From Triplophysa rosa (Eukaryota > Chordata > Actinopteri > Cypriniformes > Nemacheilidae): 64,000 nt of DNA. The notes under the pieces are model-generated. The model saw only the letters and a list, made by a program, of their open reading frames with translations, had not been told where the DNA came from and searched no databases. Shown here in pieces: positions 21,480 to 30,479 of the stretch. Where the stretch lies: NCBI RefSeq assembly GCF_024868665.1, contig NC_079908.1, positions 4,604,131 through 4,668,130 of the forward strand, in the 5' to 3' direction. How positions within the stretch are numbered: position 1 is the first letter of the stretch; each line of letters opens with the position of its first letter. The position numbers and the translations under genes were made by a program.

Positions 21480-22433
21480 GCTTAAACTGTGAGCCTGTAA
21501 ATCCTCGTGATTTTAACTATATGGATTCTGCTGATAATGATATTCATTGTTTTAGGCAAGTGTTTAATTTCTCTCCCATTACATCAACTCAGGTTTATAA
21601 TGCCTTAGTAAAATTAGATATAAAAAAATCAAGAGTTTCTCAAGAGTTGAGAAAATTGAACCATATATTTTTAAATTGGATGCTAGTATTGTTGCAGAAC
21701 CAATTGCCTCTATTTTTAATCAAAGTTTAACCTCAAATATTATACCAAAAACGTGGAAATCTGCAATAGTTTTACCATTATTAAAAAATGGAGATCCTTC
21801 AGACCCAAATAATTATCGTCCTATCTCTAGATTATCTGTACTGGTGAAAGTATTTGAGTCCTTGATAAATGAAAAATTAAAGCAGTTTTTAAAAGATAAT
21901 GATATTCTTTATGATCACCAATCTGGTTTCAGAGCAGGTCATATTACCATAACGGCAGCCCTGTCTGTTACAAATAATCTCATAACTTCATTAAATAACA
22001 AAAAATCATGTGCTTATGTAGATCTGTCAAAAGCCTTTGATTCTGTTGATCACAATTTATTGTTAAAGAAATTAAGATCTATAGGTATAGGTGAAACAGC
22101 CTTAAAGTGGTTTGAAGATGATCTATCTGAACGCACACAATGCATAAGCTTTGAAAATTATCATTCTTCTTTTTTACAAGTTAAATGAGTCCCTCAAGGA
22201 TCCATTTTAGCTCCTATTCTCTTTTCTATTTTCATAAATGACTTAGACTTTGGAGTGGACTCAGCTAATATACATTTATATGCTGATGACACAGTTATAT
22301 ACACAGCAGCATCTTCTGTAAATCAAGCATTAATGAACTTGCAAACTGCATTTAATGTAATTCAACGCTCACTGTTACAGTTGGTTTTAAACTCAAAAAA
22401 GACAAAATACATGATCTTTAGCCGTATATAAGG
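21480..22433 (+). pseudogene. Host LINE reverse transcriptase
   Basis: RT domain of the host LINE. In order: FSPITSTQVYNALVKLDIKKS (fingers entry), a frameshift near 21670, then IPKTWKSAIVLPLLKNGD, NNYRPISRLSVLVKVFE, HQSGFRAGH, and the catalytic motif A stretch AYVDLSKAFDSVDH. An in-frame TGA at 22186-22188 follows SFLQVK. The frame then goes on with VPQGSILAPILFSIFINDL and the catalytic HLYADDTVIYTA. It ends at NSKKTKYMIFSR, where the L2 LINE is inserted. The YADD box and motif A aspartates are intact, but the stop and frameshift kill the protein. The missing thumb and C-terminal parts are found at 24514, 26327 and 29162. Confidence 0.9.
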
Positions 22434-22481
22434 AACCAGATGTGGTAATCCAGATGTGGTAAACAAAATACAGATAATCAA

Positions 22482-22590
22482 CTGTTACGACTCGGATTGC
22501 TAAATATTAGATCTCTCTCTAATAAAGCACTTTTTGTTAACGATATGATAACAGATCATAAAATAGACATGCTCTGTTTGACAGAAACAA
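22482..22590 (+). pseudogene. L2 LINE endonuclease fragment
   Basis: Encodes LGLLNIRSLSNKALFVNDMI, ending with DMLCLTET: the LNIRSL and LTET motifs of the L2 APE endonuclease. It breaks off after LTET and runs directly into RT sequence, so the rest of the endonuclease and the N-terminal RT (about 1.5-2 kb in intact elements) are missing. Confidence 0.75.
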
Positions 22591-22594
22591 TGAG

Positions 22595-23572
22595 GTGTCA
22601 CGCAAATCGCAAGTCCAGTACGGTGTACCACAGTGCTCAGTCTTAGGGCCTCTGCTCTTCGCATTATACATGCTACCTCTAGGAGATATAATAAAGCGAC
22701 ACGGAGTTAGCTTTCACTGTTATGCTGATGATACTCAACTTTATATTTCCTCGAAGCCTCATGAAACACAGCAGTTCCATCGAATAATGGAATGCATAGT
22801 CGATATAAAAAACTGGATGAGTAACAACTTTTTATTACTGAACTCGGACAAAACGGAAGTGTTACTTATTGGACCGAAAACTGCTATAAGTAACAACCAA
22901 GAATACTGTTTAACTATTGACGGATGTTCCATAAAACCCTCGTCGTCAGCAAAGAATCTTGGCGTTCTATTCGATAGTAATCTGTCATTTGAGAGCCACG
23001 TCGCCAACACCTGTAAAATTGCGTTTTTCCATTTTAAGAATATATCTAAACTACGTCATATGCTGTCAATCTCAGATGCAGAGAAGTTAATTCATGCATT
23101 CATGACATCAAGACTAGATTACTGTAATGCACTGTTAGGTGGTTGCCCTGCAGGCTTATTACAAAAACTCCAATTGGTCCAAAACGCGGCAGCTCGAGTT
23201 CTTACACGTACAAAAAAGTATGAACATATTAGCCCGGTTCTGTCAACCTTGCACTGGTTACCTATAAAGCATCGCGTTAACTTTAAAATCTTGCTTATTA
23301 CCTATAAAGCCTTACATGGTTTAGCTCCTCAGTACTTGAATGAACTCCTTTTGTATTACAGTCCTTCACGTGCATTACGCTCTCAGGCGTCCTGTCAGTT
23401 GGTAATACCTAGAATTTCAAAATCAAGTGCAGGTGGTAGATCCTTTTCCTATCTAGCGCCTAAACTTTGGAATAGTCTTCCCTGCACTGTCCGGGAGGCA
23501 GACACACTCTGTCAGTTTAAATCTAGACTAAAGACGCATCTTTTTAATCTTGCATACACTACTCTTCCATAA
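22595..23572 (+). pseudogene. L2 LINE reverse transcriptase, C-terminal half
   Basis: A 325-codon uninterrupted frame; its first codon is GTG, so it is not a natural start. It begins SRKSQVQYGVPQCSVLGPLLF, where the usual PQG reads PQC. It continues with the catalytic box FHCYADDTQLY, then the thumb (SSAKNLGVLFDSNLSF), NAAARVLTRTKKYEHISPVL, LHWLPIKHRVNFKILL and the C-terminal WNSLPCTVREADTLCQFKSRLKTHLF. These match the end of L2-clade ORF2. Motif A and the fingers are absent through the deletion upstream. The clean frame suggests a fairly young insertion. Confidence 0.9.
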
Positions 23573-24243
23573 TATAAATCTTCAGAGGGTTTAGGCTGCA
23601 TTAGTTAGATCAACCGGAACCAAAAACACAACTGATGTACTTGTTGCATCAAAGAGTACAGAACAGTACTCTACTCTCAGCCAGTCTTGTCTCATTGTTC
23701 CAAGGTTACCACAGCGAGCAGGATGCAGTTCATGGCCTGACCTGATGGTAGAGCGGAGAATGGGAAGTGGGGACCTGACAAGAGCTGAGATGATAGAGCT
23801 GGATAAAGAAGGACGCGGTCTCTTGACACGTCTTCACCACAAAATTTCAAATGCTATTAGATTATTAATGATAATCTTAAACTATAATTTATTTTATTAT
23901 TAAGTTTATTTATTTTATTTAGCCTTGTTGTGCAAGCTCTCTGGAGCTTGTGCAGAGGCAGCAGCTTTTGCCAGAGGGGAACTGGAATCCCCTGGTTGGG
24001 CCTGGGTTCTCCTGAGGTTTTTTTTCTCGATTAGAGTTTTGGGTTCCTCGCCACCGTTTGCATACTGTTTTTGCACTATCTGCCTGACCGGGGGGGCTGC
24101 TTTAGAATCTTAAAGTTTTACTTAATTAATATTGCATATAGGAATTTATTATCTGTTATATTTGACCTGTGCTTCTCTCTCCTTTATCCTAAATGTGTGC
24201 TCTCACTGAGCGTGTGTGTGTGTGCGTACTTGTCTGTGTACGT

Positions 24244-24245
<2 letters not shown>

Positions 24246-24289
<44 letters not shown>
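24246..24289. repeat. (TG)n microsatellite in the L2 3' UTR
   Basis: About 22 uninterrupted TG dinucleotides followed by imperfect TG-rich sequence to about 24350. Frames of CVCV or HTHT repeats on either strand are artefacts. Confidence 0.97.
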
Positions 24290-24290
<1 letters not shown>

Positions 24291-24436
24291 TGTGTCTGTG
24301 TGTGTTGGTGCGTGTGCGTGTTGTGTGTGTGGAGTGTTTTGTGTGTGGGTGTGTCTGTCTTCTGTGTTTTCAACCTTTTCTTGTTTTTGCAGGTACAACT
24401 TTGATTGTTTTGCTTGTAGTCAATGTGTCTCATGTA

Positions 24437-24513
24437 CAGCTGCTTTGTAACAATGGAAATTGTAAAAGCGCTATATAAATAAAGTTGAGTTGAGTTGAGT
24501 TGAGTTGAGTAAT
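24437..24513 (+). repeat. L2 LINE 3' tail
   Basis: CAGCTGCTTTGTAACAATGG followed by the AAAAGCGCTATATAAAT hairpin-like block and five TTGAG repeats. It is the reference copy for the tail fragments at 355, 1070 and 61956, and marks the LINE's 3' end. Confidence 0.9.
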
Positions 24514-24567
24514 CTCAACTCTTCATGGTACCCATATTAAAAGAGTTGGCTCCTGATGCAGTTCACT
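24514..24567 (+). pseudogene. Host LINE short post-RT segment
   Basis: Encodes ISTLHGTHIKRVGS followed by a stop, the segment expected between the RT (ending at 22433) and the TLAFYVHI block at 26327. Only about 15 codons remain between the L2 insertion and the next element. Confidence 0.6.
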
Positions 24568-24625
24568 TTACTTGAACAAATCACTTTCATTTAACACAAT
24601 TGTATAGGTTTCTAGCTCAAACTTG

Positions 24626-26326
24626 CACTAAAAAAAGAAGCTCTTTGGTTGAACATAATTCAATCATGGACAGTGGTTCCACATGTTTGAGTCATGTTTT
24701 CTTAACATGAAATTAACATGTAGAGAGAACATGAATGAAGCAAGTAAACTCAGCATGAAATTAATATGTTGCAAGAACATGAGTGAAACATGTAAATTCA
24801 ACATGAAAGTACCATATTAAGTGAACATGACTGAATCAAGTAAACCCAAAAAGATACTCTTCTGCACAACTCCTAAAACAGACTTCACAAAAACTCTTTA
24901 AAATTCCAACACAACAGAATACTGTAACGATTTCAGTAGTCAGGAAGGAGGAGGACAGGGTTGGCTGGACTGACATGGGCTTTTCTTCTCAATTAACAAC
25001 AGAGGTATACAATCCAATAAACACAAAACACAGGCGGCCATTCCTTCAGCACGCTGAGAGCAAGCAGGTATCAAGCAAAGTCCGCCTAGTGATTTCCACA
25101 GGGTTAGAGTCCGTGAATGTAGCCCGTAGTCAGTCCATCTCTCTCTCATTGTGTGTGTGGCGTTTGTTCCTTATATCCTGTCTACCCGTGCCCGTACTGG
25201 AATGAGACACAGGTGTTGGGTGTTTGCACCTGCTCCACTTACTCATCACTCGTCTCCCGGCTCTCTCTCCTGCTGCAGACCTCGCTAAACCACGCCCCCC
25301 TCGCCATAAATACTAAACTCTAATAGCCTGATAGCAAGCAACCAGTAAATCAATGTTAAAAATGATTGATTTGTCATTGTTAATGGCATTGAATCAAAAT
25401 GACTTTTGCACCAGCAATTCATGTTGACAAAAAAAGTAGTTTCATCAAACCGTTATTGTGATCAGTGTTTGCTTTAGTTGATTCATTAAGTCAGTTCCTC
25501 ATTTCTTCTGTTCTCTTTCAATGCTTGTGAATGTGTTTAACGAAAGCACATGTAAAGCGCTAAAAAGTGATGTGTCACAAGAGGACAGTTATAGTTGTTT
25601 GCTTTATTGGTGTGTTATAAAATGAAGAAGCTGCTTTAAATTCATAGTAAAATTGATTGATGTGCTCTGGTCACAAATGCAACATTTCTGGGGCAAAATC
25701 GACACGTTTTAACATCAACAGTCATCATACAAACCTCAACAATGGTTACAATCATCAAACTAATTCAGATAAACAGATCAACTGCAATGCATGCTGGGAG
25801 TCATGAATGAGTTTTGTTCTATGATGTTACCCAGCATGCATTGCAGCATGAAGTTCTTTTGTTGATTGTGTCACCATGGTTGAGATTCATACACTAATTC
25901 TTGATGTCTAATTGAGTCAACAATACAATTTTCCTCTATATTATCACATATTGTTAACAATAACACAGCAATCTGATGAACAACATATCAGTAACTTCAC
26001 AATGACTACACTGGATCCTGCTGGACCCTCATTTTCTTTGTCGAAACAAATGTGTAACAAAACAATAAGTACAAAACAATAAAACTGAACTATGTCAATA
26101 GGCAAAGAAAATCTAATAATAAAAGACAAAGCAGAGCCCAACTAAAGCAAACACTGATCACAATAATGCTGATTTGCTCTTCTACATATTCATTTCATGT
26201 TGAGGTTACTTGATTTATTTATGTTCTTGCTACATGTTAATTTCATGTTGAGAAAACATGACTCAAACATGTGGAACCACTGTCCATGACTGAATTATGT
26301 TCAACCAAAGAGCCATTTTTTGAGTG
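24626..26326. mobile_element. Long-TIR DNA element in the host LINE
   Basis: Inverted arms of roughly 100-150 bp. CACTAAAAAAAGAAGCTC with TTTGGTTGAACATAATTCA at the left is mirrored at the right by TGAATTATGTTCAACCAAAG with TTTTTTGAGTG. Next to the left arm are three imperfect copies of a roughly 48-bp unit (ACATGAAATTAACATGT type, 24705-24850). The interior has no domain-bearing frame and holds a solo LTR at 24923-25308. Superfamily not assigned. The 24568-24625 stretch may be part of it. Confidence 0.75.
24923..25308 (-). repeat. Solo LTR 3
   Basis: Plus-strand TGTAACGATT...CCTCGCCATA with a perfect 5-bp duplication AATAC (24918-24922 and 25309-25313). On the minus strand it matches, in diverged form, the LTR at 60305-60594. 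Shared blocks include GGGGGGCGTGGTT, CTGCAGC.GGAGAGAGA and ACACCTGTGTC. The start reads TATGGCGAGG where the other copy has TGTGGCAAGG. Confidence 0.8.
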
Positions 26327-26519
26327 TGGATGGACGAGACATTGGCTTTTTATGTCCACATTGATAATTTGTTGAGAAAACTCAAACCAAAACGGAGATT
26401 TCTTTATCGTTTGAAAAGCTGCTTTAATTATGAGGCAAGAAAGAAATTAATAGAGAGTACATTTTTGTCAATAATTGATTATGGGGATATTGTTTATATG
26501 CATGCAGCCTCTTCTGTAT
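26327..26519 (+). pseudogene. Host LINE post-RT segment
   Basis: Encodes TLAFYVHIDNLLRKLKPKRR, then FLYRLKSCFNYEARKKLIES and TFLSIIDYGDIVYMHAAS, the region after the thumb of this LINE class. It breaks at SSVLQ, where the Tc1-type transposon terminus begins. The following part of the ORF (about 90 residues) is missing; the C-terminus reappears at 29162. Confidence 0.8.
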
Positions 26520-26520
26520 T

Positions 26521-29161
26521 ACAGTTTTTTATGATCGCTATGACATATTTTCCAATACTTCTAACAATTTTCCTAAACTCTTAACGCACCAACACACCTA
26601 CAACACACAATTGACAAAACAGTTAATTTCGTGCTCAAAATCACACATTGCAAACTAAACTCCAACACTAATTTTCAAATTACAATAATATACTAACACA
26701 ATACACTACATCTACAAAAACACTGCAAACATGTCTCAAAATCAAATTATTAGTCCAAAACACTAATATATGTTATCTTCCAACAGGAACATTTAATCAA
26801 TCATAGCACAATATCATAAAAACACTAACATCAAATGGAATTACAGAATCTGCATTGTTTTAGGTGTCAGGTCTGATCTTATAAAATAGAGAGTATATTG
26901 CATTGATCATAGATTGTGTTTTACAGTATAGTTTATTTTTCTATTTGGGTTTATTTTGTTTATTTTGCTGCAGAAATTAAATACAAAAATTGAATGACCA
27001 ATCTCAGAGTAGCTTTATAGAATGAGCGGTTTATGTGGGGAAAAAAAGAACCGGGACAGAATTGCTGCAGTAAAGGCTTTATTTGCATTAGAAAAACAAG
27101 AAAGAAAACAAGAATTCAAGAAAACAAAATATGCAAGATAGCTGTCATTTACTGTATTATGTGAATATAAAAACAAAAAAACCCACTGAAGAATAAAAAA
27201 AAAAAAACTGTAATCTAATCGGCCCGGTCTTCTGCGTTTGGCCACATGTTCTCATCCACATCACATCTGATATCTTCTCTGGCAAGGCACCTTGGGAAGA
27301 ATCTTTTGGTATGCCTTATCCACCCCTGGCAGTGTTCAGCTGTGATGTCTTGGCATGCAGCATCCATTGCATCCAGGAGGGACATTTGGTCCTGTGGACA
27401 ATGGTCAAAAACCTTTCATCTCCAGGCTGAGAAAAACTCCTCAATGGGGTTGAGGAAAGGGTAGTAAGGGGCAACGAAAAGGGACATCATCCTCAGATGG
27501 GCATCAAACCAGGCTGTGACTGCACGGGAATGGTGGAATGCCACATTGTCCCATGTGATCACATATTGACAGGTCTACCACCTGTCCCCTTTCTACCTCT
27601 GGCACAAGTCTTTCATGCAAGTCTTCTAAAAACAGGAGAAGGTGGTCGGTGATGGGCCAATCACACATTTATTCAGGAGTGCACCATTGTTGGAGATTGC
27701 GGCGCACATGGTGATGTTTGCTCCTCTCTGGCCCGGCACAGTAACTGTGGCCCTTTTGCCAATTATGTTTCTTCCGCGCCGACGCCTTTTCGCCAACTTG
27801 AAGCCAGCCTCGTCAACGTAGATCATTTCATGAGGGACTTGATTGGCCTCCAACTCCATGACTCTCTGAAAGTAATCAGACACAATGTGTGTAAATGCTT
27901 TACTGTATGTCCTATTGTACGCCAGGTTTATAGAGAAGTTTACTGCAAAACACACTATGTAGTGTACAGTAATGACTGTATTGCATAACCTTACTTGGAC
28001 ATACTGGCGACGGAGTTCTTTGATGCGCTCACTGTTCCTTTCAAAAGGAACTTTGTATAGTTGTTTCATTTGCACTCTGTGTTTAGCTAGAGTCCGAGAA
28101 ATGGATGTTATGCTGATTGCTGCAATGTTCTCAAAGACAAGGTTGTCTTCCACAACTCTCGATTGAATGTCCTTCAATTTCATTTCATTGTCAGCAATCA
28201 CCATGTTGACAATTGCAAGTTCCTGTTCTTCATTTAGGAGCTTTCCTCTGCTCCCTGAGGGAGGTAGACGTTGAATCCTTAGAGAGACAAAATAGTGTTA
28301 CATATTAGAGACAGTAGGCATACAGTCACTGTAATACATGGTAAAATTTACACTTTGCAGTAGTAGAAGCTCTCATACAATATCCTACCTGTTGGTTTCT
28401 CGAAAAATCTGAACAATGGATGCCACTGTGTCCCGGCTGAGATTTGGCTGTACTCGTTCACCAGCCTCTGTATGATAGCCCATGGTTTATGACATGATCT
28501 ATTATAGTAGCTCTTATTTCATCAGTTACCCTAGCTCTGGCCCGTCTTTGAGCGCCACCACACATTCTAACTCCTCTCCCTCTACCTAGTCCTTGTCCCA
28601 CTCCTCTCCCTTGTCCTGGTACTTGCCTTCCTCTCCTTCGTGCAGGCATTTTCTTAGTGTGTGTGTTGCTCTGTAATGTTCCTTTTCCACACAAATTCAG
28701 GCCAAAGAGGTCCTTTTTTACTTTATACCATATGCTCATGTAATTGAAAGAACCTCAACACCTGAGTGTGTTTCCTATATGGGAATCAGCTGTAATGTAT
28801 ATATTTGCATAACTTTGATCAGCTGTTTCTCATTAGCAATGGAATAAAATACAGGGGGCATATTTGTGTTTCAGTTCACAATATATACAGCTGTTCACTT
28901 TAACTTTAGCCTACAAGTTAGGTTCAGAACATGATGTTATCTGTTCTGACATACAGTGTGAAAGCATATGAAAATTTGGCAGTAAATTTACATTGTTTTG
29001 GTCTTGGTTGAGCTTTTGTGTAAAAGAAGTTCAAGCATTTTAAATTTGTGTTAACTGTATGCATTTTGTGTCAAAGCAACAATAAATGTGTTAATTGTAT
29101 AGTCTACACAGACAAATGTTGTGCTATCTGTGTTAAGAGACACAGATTGTGCTATCTGTGT
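26521..29161 (-). mobile_element. Tc1/mariner-IS630-type transposon, one end missing
   Basis: The left terminus reads TACAGTTTTTTATGATCGC at the break in the LINE, with the TA (26520-26521) expected as target. The same terminus, less diverged, ends the MITE at 47872-48968. The right terminus is not visible: the element stops at 29161 directly against LINE sequence, and about 90 LINE codons are missing. One deletion therefore removed the right TIR and adjoining LINE DNA. It carries the transposase on the minus strand. Confidence 0.75.
27215..28649 (-). pseudogene. Spliced Tc1/mariner-IS630-type transposase (broken)
   Basis: Cut-and-paste DDE transposase acting on the element's TIRs. The start is the ATG of MPARRRGRQV (28649); an RG-rich N-terminus leads to VTDEIRATIIDHVINHGLS. 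A 1-base frameshift follows, then the helix-turn-helix part EAGERVQPNLSRDTVASIVQ. A GT-AG intron at 28278-28388 (111 bp) precedes the next exon (NEEQELAIVNMVIADNEMKL). A second GT-AG intron at 27866-27994 (129 bp, no stop) precedes RVMELEANQVPHEMIYVDEAG, which holds the first catalytic Asp. Near 27640 another frameshift occurs, with one more near 27560; then YVITWDNVAFHH (second Asp) and NPIEEFFSAWR (Glu), followed by an in-frame TGA. The frame ends at TAG 27215. D-E spacing is about 35 residues. All three catalytic residues survive, but frameshifts and the stop make it inactive. Confidence 0.85.
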
Positions 29162-29430
29162 CACTTGGGCATGGAATGATTTGCAAAGTGTACTTCAATT
29201 GGAGTCCTTACCATCGTTATGCAGTAATATGCACTTTTAAATGTATTTTGTATTCTGTTTTAAAAGATTCCTGTAAGTGTTTTTCTTGATTTACTTGTTA
29301 TTAGTTTTTGGTACTGAGTATTATGTGTCTTTGTTTTGTGTGAAACTTTGTGTGCCGCTGTCTTGAGCAGGTCTCCCTGGAAGAAGAGACTGCGAAGTCT
29401 CAATGGGATTATCCTGGTTAAATAAATAAA
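29162..29430 (+). pseudogene. Host LINE C-terminus and 3' UTR
   Basis: Encodes AWNDLQSVLQLESLPSLCSN, then MHF and TAA near 29238, the usual WN.LQ C-terminal end of the LINE ORF. A 3' UTR follows with GAGCAGGTCTCCCTGGAAGA and TCTCAATGGGATTATCCTGG, ending in TTAAATAAATAAAATAAATA. The simple AAAT-type tail marks the LINE 3' end. Confidence 0.8.
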
Positions 29431-29513
29431 ATAAATAAACTAATATGGTGTCTACAAGCTTAAGTCAAATAAGTTCAAGCCAATCATATCTTTTTCTGTC
29501 TACTGGTCCTAAT

Positions 29514-29704
29514 GGCTGGAATACACTACAAGACTTTTAAAATCTGAACAGATATAGACATCATACACTTGCAGGCTTTTTGATAGTTTCAGATAGAAAC
29601 ACACTAACTGATCGAATCTGCAGACTGGCACAGACTATGTGCAACAAGTCCAACCTGAAAATCTGGGCAAAATCTGAGCAAAAGTCTTGTAGTGTATTTT
29701 AGCC
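29514..29704. mobile_element. 191-bp MITE
   Basis: Left GGCTGGAATACACTACAAGA and right TCTTGTAGTGTATTTTAGCC are inverted, with one mismatch and one extra position near the tip. The arms extend inward (CTTTTAAAATCTGA and AATCTGAGCAAAAG). It has no coding capacity and no clear target duplication. Confidence 0.8.
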
Positions 29705-30479
29705 TTAAGATGGTTGGGTCTTGGGATGCTCATTTTGAAATATTTTCCTGACCGCCAACCGAAGTGGTGATCATCTTCAGAATAGTGACATATTTCCGAA
29801 TGAAGCATAATATCAATACTATAAGAAAAATAGTGTCTATGGCTTGTGTTTTCCACTGCAAATTGATTGGAAGTATAAAAGCAGGCGTTTCATTTTAAAA
29901 ATCAAACTCACAGCTGACTGACAGTTGAAGGGGCGGAGTTATTTCTGTCCAAGCTGTCTAACTGAGGTCATCAGAGAAGCATCGCCACTAGAGGGCGAAA
30001 GTGTATTTTCAGATTTTGATTAAACATCATTAAGCCACTTGAATGAAAAATAACCTGCACAGATAAATTATTTATAATAAACACTGCAAGATTATAATAA
30101 AAAAATGTTTCATAATTTTGATTTCATGGTGACTTTAAATTACAATTTAAGTTAAAGTTAAAGATTTTATGTGAGCCTTTTAAAATACCAAAAAAAATCT
30201 TTATAGTAAAAAATCTTTCTTTATAATTTTCTTTTTTTGATATAATATTTGCTAATAGAAGCATAAACAACAAAAAACACGAGGATTTACATATCATCAA
30301 CACATAATAAACCAACCAAACACAATTTCAGCATTATATCCACCAATATTTTATTTGTATCCATAGCTGGGATTGCCTTCTCTTTAAAAGATACCTGCGA
30401 GGTTATTTTTCTGGCCTAAATAATAGAATATCTTTTTACAATTCATTACAATACAGGTTGGAGTTTAAAACTTTAGGTT
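29705..30479. other. No gene seen
   Basis: AT-rich DNA without a recognisable coding region, RNA gene or TIR pair. Confidence 0.5.

Larger units (their letters stand above)
22440..24513 (+). mobile_element. L2-clade LINE, internally deleted
   Basis: Inserted into the RT of the host LINE. It holds an endonuclease N-terminal fragment, a fused RT C-terminal half, a 3' UTR with a (TG)n run, and a 3' tail CTGCTTTGTAACAATGG...AAAGTTGAGTTGAG. Host LINE coding resumes directly after the tail at 24514, which fixes the 3' boundary. The 5' boundary is near 22435. No target duplication was recognised. Confidence 0.85.
10491..29430 (+). mobile_element. Host LINE (CR1/L2/Rex-group non-LTR retrotransposon), seven-piece nest
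   Basis: A single plus-strand LINE can be followed through seven separated pieces in the right order. These are the 5' UTR and N-terminus (10491-11178), endonuclease (13231-13839), linker (20200-20295), reverse transcriptase (about 21480-22433), a short segment (24514-24567), the post-RT region (26327-26519) and the C-terminus with 3' UTR (29162-29430). At 11178/13231 the frame rejoins exactly once the insertion and one TSD copy are removed, which proves insertion rather than chance. The combined pieces sum to about 2.9 kb, the size of a short one-ORF LINE. The element is dead: internal stops, frameshifts and six or more insertions. Family placement is by motif style only. Confidence 0.85.

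Noticed and set aside
24189..24478. Cys/Val-rich or His/Thr-rich frames around the (TG)n run
   Set aside because: Artefacts of a dinucleotide repeat in the L2 3' UTR.
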